From: Phaeotremella fagi
Lineage: Eukaryota; Basidiomycota; Tremellomycetes; Tremellales; Phaeotremellaceae
Reading direction: 5' to 3'
NCBI GenBank assembly: GCA_001599715.1
Contig: BCHU01000002.1
Location: forward strand, 992,001-1,056,000
Length of the DNA: 64,000 nt
A program made the position numbers and the translations under genes. This document shows, piece after piece, positions 1-10,773 of the stretch. The notes below the pieces were generated by a model that worked only from the letters and a program-made list of their open reading frames with translations, was not told the origin of the DNA and ran no database searches. Within the stretch, counting starts at the first letter, position 1. Each line of letters opens with the position of its first letter.

Positions 1-1840
1 TGGGGTTGACGTTTTGGATTTGGAACGGTTGGTTAACGTTTGGATGGGTCGTTTGCTTTTGTGGTGAACCGCTACGTGAACTTGCCAATGATGTGTGGTA
101 TGACGCTGTGTTATTTTCCTCATCGGTGTATGGGTTGTCAGCATGATCTTCTGGTTTCATAGAAGGTAATGATCCAGGTGGCATTGGGAATGGGTAAGTT
201 CTTGGTCCTTCTTCCTCCTCAACCGGTGTTTTCGTGGGTTCAGTTTGAGCTGAGAGACCGTTAGACAAGAATACTTCGAGGCATTTTCGAGAGACATACA
301 TGAGATTGAACCACTCCATAACGGTTGACCCGTCGATGCATCAGAAACCCACCCTTGTTGAGGTAGGGAACGAGATAAACCAGAAGACGGAGCACGTTCC
401 ATAGTCAACGGTGTGGCATACGGCGACGAAGGGGATTTCTTGGATTTACGACCTTTAGGCCCACCTATCATAAAGTAAGTAAGGTAGAACTCATCTCAAA
501 CGTAAGAGGTACATACGTTTGTTATGAACACGCGAAGCTTTCTCTTGCTTGATAGCTTGTTTCTCCCTTTCACGTTCTTCTCTTAGCTTGAGTTTATCCG
601 CCTTTCGTAATGGTTGGAACTTGTAACCCGGATACTTTTCTTGATGCTGTAGCCAAAGGTCAGTGACAGTTACAAAGTAGACGCGCAGGAACAAGAGACA
701 AGTTAAATATAGACATATAAAAAAATAGAGATAAAAAAAAAAGATAAAAATAGTCAATTAAGCTTATCTACACTTGATACCCATAACCTTAATCGGAAGA
801 AACTCTATTTTTAGTTTACTCACCTCGATTCTTCTTCTTTCACTCATCTGTTCATACTTTCGTTTAACCTCTGGAGTTTCTCTTTTCCAAGCAAGACTGA
901 TCATCTTACTTATATCAGCTTGTGGCAAACCTCTACCGGTTTTGCCACGACCTAAAGAAAGATAACCTTCGGTTGGGTCTTTACTACCTTTTTTACCCTT
1001 TTTCATTTTAGGTAGAGCAGGCGGTGCCATGGTAAAATTTTCTAGATCTGATGAATGTTTGTTACTGCCGTTATCGATATCGCCTTTGTTATCGGTCGGT
1101 GAACCGACGTTTAAAGTTAACGGAGTATTGGTCGTGGTTGATTTACCCTTTTTACCGAGCATTGAACTATCATCACCTGAACTTGAAGTTGAACCAGATG
1201 AGATTCCAGCTTCTGCCAACAATTCATCTTGACCAGGTAAAGATTCACCAGCAGCTATAGCTTTTAATTTATCTGATCGATATAGAATCCAAGCGTTCGG
1301 TGGACGGGGTGTACGATTTTTCAACGTATGTTTGATCTTGGTCAAAGCCGTACTTGCAATTGGTGCGTAACTGGTTTCCTCGTCGTCTATGGGTTGAGGT
1401 ATTGGATCGAAATCTAAATCATCATCATACCCCATTTCAAATTCTAAACCTGAAGTACCAGCTTCTTCCTCGGTCGTTGTATGCCAAGGCGGTGAATCAT
1501 GTGATGATTGTCTTTGTTGGAATGCGTTTGAATTCAGATATGATGGATTCGTTGGTAGAGAACCTGGATAGAAGTTGAATCCGGGTGAGAATGATGTTGA
1601 GTAAGAGGGAGAGGAATATAGAGATGATGCTGTGGATATCGTACTTTGTGGTACTGGGGTTGAGATGGATAAACTTCTCGGCGGAGGAGAGCCCGAGGGA
1701 GGATGTGGATAAATATTGATTCCATTGTTTTGGTCTGAGGTGAGGGAGGTAGGATGTTGATAAGGTGTGGTACCGGTGTTACCTAATGAAGAAGATGTCG
1801 ATGGCTTTGAAGTTTCTTCATTATCGTAAGAAGTTGACAT
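1..1840 (-). CDS. HMG-box (MATA-HMG type) transcription factor, 3' end outside window
   Basis: Sequence-specific DNA-binding regulator of the MATA-HMG class, the class that includes basidiomycete pheromone-response factors such as Prf1, Rop1 and Mat2; which one is not clear. Exons read on the minus strand are 1840-824, 646-517, 464-300 and 249 to beyond base 1. The start is the ATG at 1840, because the longer frame upstream has no ATG. Residues 1-170 are Ser/Thr/Pro/Tyr-rich with an acidic patch. HMG helix 1 (RPPNAWILYRSDKLKAI) is near residue 178. Helices 2-3 (ISKMISLAWKRETPEVKRKY, then EHQEKYPGYKFQP across intron 1) begin only near residue 305, so about 100 residues are inserted inside the box. 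The 50-nt intron 299-250 has a textbook CTAAC branch point, and splicing it opens the frame to the window edge. The rest of the tail is Pro/Ser-rich. Confidence 0.85.
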
Positions 1841-2924
1841 CTCAACTGGGTTGAGAGGGTGGATGGATGGGGTAGGTATTATGATCCGATGTGGCGAGAC
1901 TGTCAAGATTGCAGTAAGTATATATCGATAATCAAGGGAAATGGATATCGAGAGAATGATAGAAGGATAAGAAGTTAAGATTCAAATGGTTGTGTGATAC
2001 ATCTAATGTTGATGTTGATTGTTGATGTTGATGTTGGTGAATATATACCAAAGGGATAGCTCAAACCTCGTGATAGAAACTACATCAACCCTCCAATTTC
2101 AAATCAAATCAGACTGCTGTCTTCCCCCCCTTGGCTCCTTCTCATATACATATCCATCCTCCTACTCTCTAAACTCGTGTATGTTGTGTTCAACTCACCT
2201 TTCTAACCATTCACGTTCATCAATCTCAATAATCCTATATCCTATATTATTTCTAAAACCAGCTAATATCTGTATTTATCCGGACAAGTACCGATCCCAC
2301 CCGCGCTTTATTGAATAAACTGATTTTGGGTTGATATCTTTGTTATTGCCTGCTCGATTTTATCTCCCACTAACTAAAGATTCAAGCATTTGACAGTGAA
2401 TAGATACTAACGATGAGAAGATGAAATAAACATAAGTCGAATTATCTTCTTGTTAGCAGTCTAGGAGTATCATCATACCTATGCCGGCAACCTGGCAGCA
2501 CGGACGCTTGGAGTTTGGAGAACAATAAGCCAAATGATTAAATAAAAATTAAAACTAAAAATAAATTTCCTTCTTTTCCGCACTTGCTTTCCTCTCTTGT
2601 TACTTGGTGGCGTTGGCGTATCTAGCAAGGAAAAGACAGGTTCTTCGAGAAAGTGGGGACACAAGTGGGAAGAAATGATATAAAGTTGGTTAAGCCAATG
2701 ATCGTCGTCGTGACAGTACAACCTAGGCTCGACTAGTTAATTAATTGCTCCTTTCTGCTCCTACGTCCGTTGGACCGATTTATCCGTGAATCATCCCTTA
2801 TGAAGGTGAAGGATAAAAGAAGGGAAGGAAGACTCCAAGAAAAATAATAAGAAACTTAGCATAACATAATGAGCCATATAGCATCCGTTCCTTCCGCTTC
2901 CCTTGGCCCCCTTCGACACTACTT

Positions 2925-2970
2925 ATCCTTAAAACTTTAAAAAAAAAGTTTAAGGATGTTTTTTTTTTTT
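2925..2970 (+). repeat. Imperfect inverted repeat followed by a T-run
   Basis: An arm reading ATCCTTAAAACTTT (2925-2938) is mirrored by AAAGTTTAAGGAT (2945-2957) across an A-run, with one extra A in the left arm. A run of about twelve T follows directly (2959-2970). It resembles a hairpin plus oligo-T stop for RNA polymerase III, but no Pol III gene was found upstream, so a simple low-complexity fold is equally possible. Confidence 0.4.
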
Positions 2971-3539
2971 CTTCCCAAAAACAAAAAGATGTCTATTTAT
3001 CTTCCATGTTGATATGGCTTGGAAGTGAACCTACTACCTAACTTATCCCTTGAAAAGTTACTTGAGGTTACACGGAGGAACAAGGGTTGTGGCTTTTTTT
3101 TCTCGAAAAGCATCTGGACGTGGAGTTAGTGGGAGACATGGACGGGGGTTTTTCGGTACGTTTCCCCCGAACTTAGACTCAAGTAATATTCACGAATTGG
3201 AACAAGCGATTTGAGACTCAACTAAGTGGATGTTTCTCAAGCTCGAACTGTCAAAGGCGACAAGACACTGTAAAACGGAATTGCCACAATGGAAGCGTTT
3301 TTGATCTCTGGTCCACCACCCAATTAAAGTTAATTGCTAACAAGTTACTTGCTTATCACGATCATTCGCCATCCTTCGCTAACTTACAGGAATTCTTATC
3401 TACAAGTCAAAACACCCCTTGTGGCTTGAGAAATGAGGAACGCCTCGGAGATCGACCTAAGTTAACCTAAGTTAGAGTTAATGAAGCTTTTACAACGTTT
3501 GTAACTTACTCAGATAACTTACCGCCGGGAAACATTTCA

Positions 3540-3561
3540 GTCGAAGCTGAGGTCCTTCGAC
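3540..3561 (+). repeat. Short perfect hairpin in intergenic DNA
   Basis: GTCGAAG (3540-3546) and CTTCGAC (3555-3561) form a perfect 7-bp stem around the 8-nt loop CTGAGGTC. No function can be assigned; it lies about 850 bp upstream of the zinc-ribbon gene. Confidence 0.35.
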
Positions 3562-4402
3562 TCCAGAGAAAACGGAACGCTCTTCACTTCAACCTATCAA
3601 CAGTAATCACTCGAACTCTCAGGCGATAACAATCATTCTTTTCCTCATTTCGATCTCACTACCGTTGACATTCCGAACACCCATCTCGTCTAGCTTTTTC
3701 AGGGTACGGATGCAAAAAGAAAAACGAACCCTAAGGCTGACAATATGTTAACGAGATTACTCAACAATTAGGAATATTCCATGAGCAATTACCAATGACT
3801 GCGAGAAATTTAGCCCAGAATTTAGGAGAATTACCTGTGGGAAGAGGTAACAAGAGAAACGGAGGCGTTTCTTCTCCTGGTTTTACGGTAGTTCATTTCC
3901 GTCCTAAGGAATGTTTGCCGACGGCAGTGGGGACGTTACGTTCGTTATCTTGAGTGTTTGACTCGGTTATCGAACTAGACTTTGGAACTGATTAGGGAAG
4001 AGAGAGAGGGCTAGACGTTCTCTTCGCTCGGGTTTCGATCGTAAGTTGCCTCCCCGTGGGAAATGTACAACTTTAATGTTCTCGGCAGACCGGAGGGTTT
4101 GAGTCTTTGTCTTTATTTGTTAAACAGGCTGAGACACAGAAGCATTTCGCAGTCAACTGATCAAATTCACTTCATGAGGGGGTAGTTGGTGTTCGTATTC
4201 AAAGTTCTTCAAGGTTGCAGTCTTCTTATTCCGTTGAGATCAAGATGAAATGAGATGACTTTTGGAAATGCCAACTTAAAGGTTAACGAACCGGAGATGA
4301 ATGGATGACCGTCACATTACTTCGCCACCGTTTCCAATAATGTCAAACTTGACTTTCTAAATATCTAGATTATTGGACAGATTTCAATACTCAAAATTCA
4401 TC

Positions 4403-5069
4403 ATGGCTCGTGAGTGTACATCCATACTCGAAGTTTGCTTTCAGACACTAATCAAACCTCACAGTCTGCATCCCAATTATATGTAAGCTAGATTGAACTT
4501 GTTCGCATTGCTTGATCGCTCATTCCATATCGCAGGTGGTTTCCCAACTAAAGTAAGTCTTGTTCTTGTCATGATAATCGAGTGTATTGGATTTTGGAAT
4601 ATCGCTTTTTTATCTTTGACTCACTCAAAATAGATCAGTCAAGACGCACCGGAGCCAGGAAGAACTTGTCCAAGATGTCATAATGGTAAGTTGCAATCTA
4701 CTTGCGCAGTCAACGACCCATGAAAGGAAAAGAATCGATTTCATCGAATAGAGCTGATCGTAAAACTCAGCTTCCGTGGTAGGAGCTTCATCTAGGACAT
4801 GGTTCGAATTGTTCTGGATACCTCTAATACCATTCACTAAACACAGAATTTGGATTTGTGGAATCTGTCGTAAGTTGAAGCTCAAACTATCGCGAACACG
4901 ATTTGATTTTTGGGTCTTTTTTTTGGGTGTTTCTGACGATACCTTTGTAGGTTGGGAAATGAACATGGGAGATGGACCTGATCCCCAACCACCTGGACAA
5001 GGGTTCTTCAGTGGAGGAGGACAATTCTCACATTTACCACCACCGCCTCATCCGCCGCCAAGAGCTTAG
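4403..5069 (+). CDS. Small zinc-ribbon (zinc-ribbon 15 type) protein
   Basis: A 103-residue protein assembled from six exons: 4403-4409, 4465-4482, 4536-4552, 4634-4685, 4771-4869 and 4951-5069. The first three are only 7, 18 and 17 nt long. The protein begins MALCIPIICGFPTKISQDAP. It then has the first Cys pair (RTCPRCHN), a WFELFWIPLIPFTKHRIWIC segment, and the second pair (WICGICRW) that completes a four-Cys zinc ribbon. The tail is Gly/Pro/His-rich. This layout is typical of a small conserved fungal family annotated as zinc-ribbon 15 domain proteins, whose biochemical role is not established. The short hydrophobic N-terminus could contact a membrane. The exon chain is well supported because each junction keeps frame and restores the family pattern. 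Confidence 0.8.
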
Positions 5070-5710
5070 TTGATAATGCCAAGAAAGGAGAGGTAGAGGT
5101 TGCACTTGTCGTTGTCTCTGTCTCTATCTCTGTATCCATAATACTATATGTGTACTTGTATGTTAAAGCTGTGGTTTAAGTGAATGGATGTTGTGAGTGG
5201 GTTGGATAGCTACTTACTGACTGCTTGAATTTGTCTTTGTCTACTTACGTTTCATGTTTCAACTTACCCCTCCTTTGATCTACGTAGCTCTGCAACTACG
5301 CCCGTTCCTAATGTTTTCAATGTCAACAACTATATTATCAATCTTCACATCATCATACGAGGACAACAATCACTTTATCCCAAGCTACACCAACAACCAA
5401 GAACGAGAAACTCGACGAGAACGTACACTACAATTCACTGACCGACACACATCCTTCAAAACTGAACTCTAAACTCCCTTTCAACCAAAGGAATAAACCA
5501 AATCAGTGAATGCGGTATGAAAGTGATCATCTAGAAAATCTGTATCCTTTCAAAAACATAAAATTTCGCCGAACTCGTGCAGGTAGATAAAGCTGAAAGG
5601 TGGTCCACTTGATTGGTATAGAACTTTATCAAGGTTCGATTCTCAATATTAAAGCTAATCGTATTAATTCATAGTCTCTCAACTCTGCATTCATTTCTCA
5701 AAAAGCAAAA
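5070..5710. other. Intergenic region, 3' end of zinc-ribbon gene and promoter of pepsin-like gene
   Basis: No supported gene. A 72-codon ATG frame (5254-5472) lies here but has no recognisable composition or motif and is probably fortuitous. The last 60 bases are AT-rich and lead into the A-rich start context AAAAATGAA. Confidence 0.5.
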
Positions 5711-8381
5711 ATGAATTTCATCAATTCATGTGTCATTCTCGCCTTACTCGTATCCTCACAAGTACGAAGTGAAGATGGGACAGATCAACAGCGTCTTGGT
5801 ACCTATTACACCCCCATCCCTCTATATCGATCAGGTGGTGGTACGAATATCGTAGCACTTGCTGTTGGTACACCAGCACAAAACGTTAATTTAACTGTTT
5901 GTAAGTTAGGCATGATTATTTCTTGACTGGCATTGAGCTGAAATCAACTGTAGCTACTAACGTTAATTACATATCGATTGCTACAACAGACTGTGGAAGT
6001 TGTACCGATGGTCAAACAGAGTGAGTAGTGTTATCCCCAACATATGTACAGAATAGTAATATTTAACAGATTTTCAACGGATTCGTCAACATCACTTTCA
6101 GTGAGTTCAATTTTTGATTTCAGATAATCTTCCTAATTTGAAACTAGTCATCCGAGCAAGCTTTGAACTACACATTCATCGATCCCAGCTCTTCCAAAGA
6201 TTCTTTCTCCATTTCAGCTATCTTCGCAACGGATTACTTGGACGACATCCGATTCGATAAAAGTGTCAGACCGATTATTTTAGTATCTAGTATAAAAACT
6301 TCCAGTGGAGATACTACGTTGAGTGCTGGCACAGATGGATACTGGGGTATAGGGATAGATCAAGTAAGTCTTTGTCAAAATAAACAAAGATGAAATCAAC
6401 ATCTAACGTATTGACAGGGAAAACCGAGTTTATCAATAATTCCATCTCTGTACAAGACTGATACCTCTGGTTCTCCCTCAAGTGCTACAGGCTATGTAGT
6501 TGGCTTCGACATTAATCCAGTATCAACCAATCCTCATGCTCAAGCTGGGGTTATTCATTGGGGAGGTGTACCCCAGAGGACTTATGTTGGCGATTTGTAG
6601 GTGATCATCTCCAGTCGTTGCTGACATCTAGCAATTGGATTCAAACGAATACAAGTGTAGCTGGAAGTTGGGGACTAGATATCGATCGAATCAGAGTTGG
6701 ATCTAATGTTATCGATGGCTCGTTACTTTATGTGGGTAATAGTTTAGTCACCTCTCTGATATTGACAGGGTTCATTGGATCCTGGATACGATAACATCTA
6801 CCTTCCCACATCGATAGCTGAAAAGTTCTTCGCCAACGTTCCAGAAGCAACTCGTGATCTAGTTGACACTAGTCGTTGGGTATGTCTTATTTCATTTCCA
6901 AGACAAAGATTGTACTCAATAGCATGCAACCAGAATCTCCCTTGCAACACCAACATCTCAATGTCAATATTCATCTCCTCGACCGAATATCAAGTAAATT
7001 CAACTCAACTTGTGCAACCCAGAGATCAAGCTGGACAAACTTGTTGGAGTAGTGTGGTAGCTTGGAGTAACGGCAGTTTACCAGAGAAATTGGGAGAAAT
7101 TCGTTTAGGTACTCCATTCATGTCAGGAGTCTACACGTATGTTGAAACGGGGCTTCATCGGTACTGATACCTAGGGCTTTTTATTATTCCGACAACGGTC
7201 AATACGTTGGAATAGCTGGTAAAGCCAATACAGTGAATGCTTTCAATGTTGGTGCATCGGGCGGTGGTATTAATACAACTTTGGCTGGTGGTCGTGAGTC
7301 TCTTGGTTGAACACAACGTCCTGGTTACTGTACTAATTTACTTCTAGTCATTGGTGGGCTGCTAGGTGCCCTGATATTTGGTTTCATTCTATGTTACGCG
7401 CATAATCGAAGTTCATTCCAATCAGTTTGGTACAGAGCTTTCAGACGACAACAACGTGCTCAGATGAACGCCATGGTTAGAAGCGCTACAATGCCGCCAG
7501 TGATGCCTATGGGTATGCCAATGCCAATGGGTATGGGTATCCCTCCCATGGGTATGCCTCCAATGGTTGTACCACCGATGGGACCAGGTATGTTACCTGT
7601 GAATCCAATGATGAATCATCCTGGACACTATCATCCCGCTATGAGATACGGCTTTCAACCACCACCACCAGCACCACCTTATCAACCGCCCATGACACGT
7701 AACGTCTCAGAACACAATCCAGGAGGATCCGTTCGAAATCAATATCAATCCTTCACACCCCAAATAACATCACTTCCTGAAGTCGTCGAACCAGTTCAAA
7801 CAGGAATGTACAGAGATAGATCAGAAACCATATACACACCTCCACCCCCACCATCTTCCCGTGGTAGATTCCCAATTTTCACTAGACAACCTCGGTACGG
7901 AAGAAATGGGAACGAGACAGGATTACCAACCAGTCAACCATCTGCCAACAGTAAAGTCCGTTTTGGAGGTGTTGGAAGTATCCGACCATCGAATCCTATA
8001 AGTTCATCATCAATCTCTAGCCATCCAGTACAATCCTACGGATCGAATCAAACGAGTGATCAATATCATTCAGTTTCAAATACGAACACGAATATCCCAT
8101 GGGGTCAAAATTGGTTGAGAGATACCAGTAGATACACCGATCCAGGTTCAGGTTCCGAGAAGAAGAGATTCAATAGATGGTCCAGAAGTGATCTTGAAAC
8201 TCCCAATTCTACCGGTACCGGTACTGGTACAGGGACCAGATCGAAATTTAAAAATTTCTTTGGATCTTCGAGAAAAAGTGAGAGTGGAAGTGCTACCGGT
8301 TCTTCTAGAAGTAAGCGATTGGAGAGGGAGAGGGAAAGTGAGAGACAGAGGTTGGCTGCTAGTGATTGGTATGCTTCGTAA
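5711..8381 (+). CDS. Pepsin-like (A1 family fold) single-pass membrane protein, catalytic site degenerate
   Basis: Begins with a secretion signal (MNFINSCVILALLVSSQVRS) and an A1-type N-terminus (ALAVGTPAQNVNLTV). Where active members read DTGS, the spliced frame across the intron 5901-5989 reads YCGS, so the first catalytic Asp is missing. The second site reads LDPGYDNIYLP, keeping Asp but with DPG for DTG. Exons are 5711-5900, 5990-6020, 6070-6100, 6148-6363 and at least four more, with introns near 6364, 6600, 6739, 6880, 7140 and 7294. Near 7345 comes one membrane helix (LIGGLLGALIFGFILCYA), then basic residues. A roughly 330-residue cytoplasmic tail is rich in Met/Pro/Gly and then Ser/Arg. 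Several N-x-S/T sites are in the outer domain. Most likely a cell-surface pseudo-protease or sensor rather than an enzyme (inference). Confidence 0.75.
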
Positions 8382-8609
8382 ATGTGTTTTGTTTTTGTTT
8401 TGTCGGTAGGAATTGTAAATAAAGATATGGATGGGGTTCACATTCTACGTGACGATCGTATTTTTCGAAATAGCTTTTTCGACTCTGTACTATCCTTTCA
8501 TTACCTCATGTTGAAATTGTGAAAGGAAGTAGAGTGGATATGGAAATACTTTCATCTTCACCTGAATCTGATAATTTACCGTACTGTATAACGTACTTGA
8601 CTCGAAATA

Positions 8610-10605
8610 ATGATAACATTCTCCGATAGATCAATATGGCTTCGAAGATATATCGTAAGTGAAACAAAGAACAATTGATCGCTGAAAGAGTAATCAATAG
8701 CTCGTACCATCAGGAGGATGGTTAGGAGAGATAGTAATCCTCTTATCAGATATCACAGGAATATGGGATATCTTCCTCCTATGTCTAATCTTCGTTTTAA
8801 GTTGGATAGTAATTCGCACGGCAGTGATGGAAATTTCATTCATCCTAGGCTTCCTATTCGATCTGACTATCCCGTTGCAACATTATAGTAAGTCCATTTG
8901 ATTTCAAAGTGTAGTGCAATGTACCAACGCATACTGTACTTGTTCAACTTTAGATAACCCAGAATCCTATCGCCGACATCGACAACATCTCGATGATTAC
9001 TGGCCAATCTTCACTATAGGTTGTTTAATAGAAGCTACGAGCTTCTTCCTCTTCGATCCGGATCTATTCACTCTTTGTGTATGTCTCAAGACTTCTATTA
9101 TGACTTGTATATGGATGGGTAGAAGTGAAGCTGGAGGTTGGGTGAGTTTTTTTCTCTCCAATGTGGCGATGATCTGATTTTTTCTTGTAGATGACCACTT
9201 CGATGAGAGGTGGACCGCCTCCACCACTTCTGAACGCTAAACCCGGAACTAAGAATCAAGGCAAGTCTAAGAATGGTGGCCAAGACCAAGATTCGAGTGA
9301 AAAAGAAGATTCAACCTCGAAATCCAAAACTAACAAACCCAGAAACTCCTCGAAACCTACAAAGACCAATCGTTCTAATGCAGATACTGATACTGAGACC
9401 AACACTGATACCAAATCTAAAACACCTTCCAAGCCCAAAGAAACCAAGGAACAGAGATGGGATCGAAAACTTAAACATGCTGGTTATGAACCTAAAGAAG
9501 CTAGGAAAGGGATGATTGAAGCTTTGAAAAAACATCCTGAGGATAAGCAAGAGGCTGCATTGAATAAATGGACGCATGAGAAGGATTTACCAGCGATTGC
9601 GGCTAGAGCTAAAAAATATGGTGATGACTACAAGGTATGACTTTATAGTTTTCCTAGAATGGGTTGTAGATTGATATTATCCCCTTTTAGAAAAACAAAC
9701 AGAAATCACAGACAGATCAACCACCTTCAACCGCTTCCACTCCAACTCCAACTCTCACCCAAACCCCAACCTCAAATAAAGGTCAAAATCCGAGATCCAA
9801 ACCAATGTCGATCCCGAAAGAAAAACTCAAAGAGATAGATGAAAAACTTTCGAAGGCAGGTTACGATCCTAAAGTGATCTCGATCATGAACAAGAAACTC
9901 CAAAATTCGGGTAAACCAGAGATGATCAAGGAATACCTGGATAAATGGTTAGACGGGAAAGCGGAGACGGTTTCAAAGATTTCAAAAAGATATCTCAGTG
10001 ATCCTGGGAACGAAAAAGCTAACGCTAAAGCTGGTGGTGGCGATGATAAATCAGGAAAACCGAAACCAGGCTCCAAATTGAAACCTGAAATACGTGACGG
10101 TTTGAAACAATGGTTATCGATTAGGGAGTATCCTGTAGGAACTATTATCAACATGTTGAAAGAAGCTGATAGACTTTTGGGGGGTGATGTAGAAGCTGCT
10201 AGTAAATTGATCATGACCTGGCCAACGGCTAAGGAGAAAGGTGATCATTCTGATACAGCTAAAGTTGAAAGGATTTTGATTTATCAAGATAGTATGTTGT
10301 TTTTACCTTGTTTTCGTTACGTTTTGTTGATTGCTTAATGCCTGTACTTAGCTGGACCGGTTTATAACGAAGCTTGGAGTATCGATTACAGAAATAATCT
10401 GAATCATGACTATGAAATTCCTAAGGATGATATTGGTAGAGCTATGGTCTGGGATAGAGTTTTCGATGAGAAAGGTAAACCTAGAGACAGGAAAGGTAAA
10501 GAGGAGAAGGAGAAGAGTTGGAAAACTATGGACAAGCATGAGATGGTTAAGAAGTATGATAAGATTTGGGGAGAATTGAAGAAAAAAGTTGGAATAGAGT
10601 ATTGA
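8610..10605 (+). CDS. REEP/TB2-DP1/HVA22-like membrane protein with C-terminal helical repeats
   Basis: A 572-residue product from exons 8610-8654, 8701-8887, 8954-9141, 9191-9634, 9691-10291 and 10352-10605. The start at 8610 is chosen because it keeps frame through intron 1; the ATG at 8636 does not. Residues 1-140 hold several hydrophobic segments and the motif YWPIFTIGCLIEATSFFLFD followed by a second hydrophobic pair. This is the spacing seen in REEP/HVA22 proteins that curve the ER, though the match is weak. The rest is hydrophilic and Lys-rich. Two related units, about residues 229-288 (KLKHAGYEPKEARKGMIEAL) and 338-395 (KLSKAGYDPKVISIMNKKLQ), suggest an internal duplication, with a looser third unit near residue 425. 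It ends in a charged segment. The repeat part has no family I recognise. Confidence 0.6.
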
Positions 10606-10773
10606 TACTGTGCTGGTAAAGTTTCATTCCAAATCTTGTATCTGCATCGTTAATGTTTGCGTCAAGTACTCGTGATTACCGTACAGCTATTTTATATCTA
10701 CAGTATATGTACAGAATATACCCTCCGGTCCTACAGCAAAGACATGTAAACTATTACTTTGCTCGTAAACCAT

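Larger units (their letters stand above)
1841..4402. other. Long intergenic region between HMG gene and zinc-ribbon gene
   Basis: About 2.56 kb with no credible protein gene on either strand. The part next to 1840 is presumably promoter and 5' leader of the minus-strand HMG gene, since long leaders are common for fungal regulators (inference). It holds short CA/TC-rich tracts, a hairpin with a T-run near 2925-2970 and a short perfect hairpin at 3540-3561. No tRNA, snRNA or known ncRNA was recognised. Confidence 0.6.

Noticed and set aside
5254..5472. 72-codon ATG frame in the interval before the pepsin-like gene
   Set aside because: No motif, no splice support and ordinary random-looking composition; most likely promoter sequence.
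5627..5645. GGTTCGATTCT, resembling a tRNA B box
   Set aside because: No matching A box or cloverleaf arms could be drawn around it.
8636..8638. ATG at 8636 as start of the REEP-like gene
   Set aside because: It loses frame across the first intron; the ATG at 8610 keeps frame into the long open exon.
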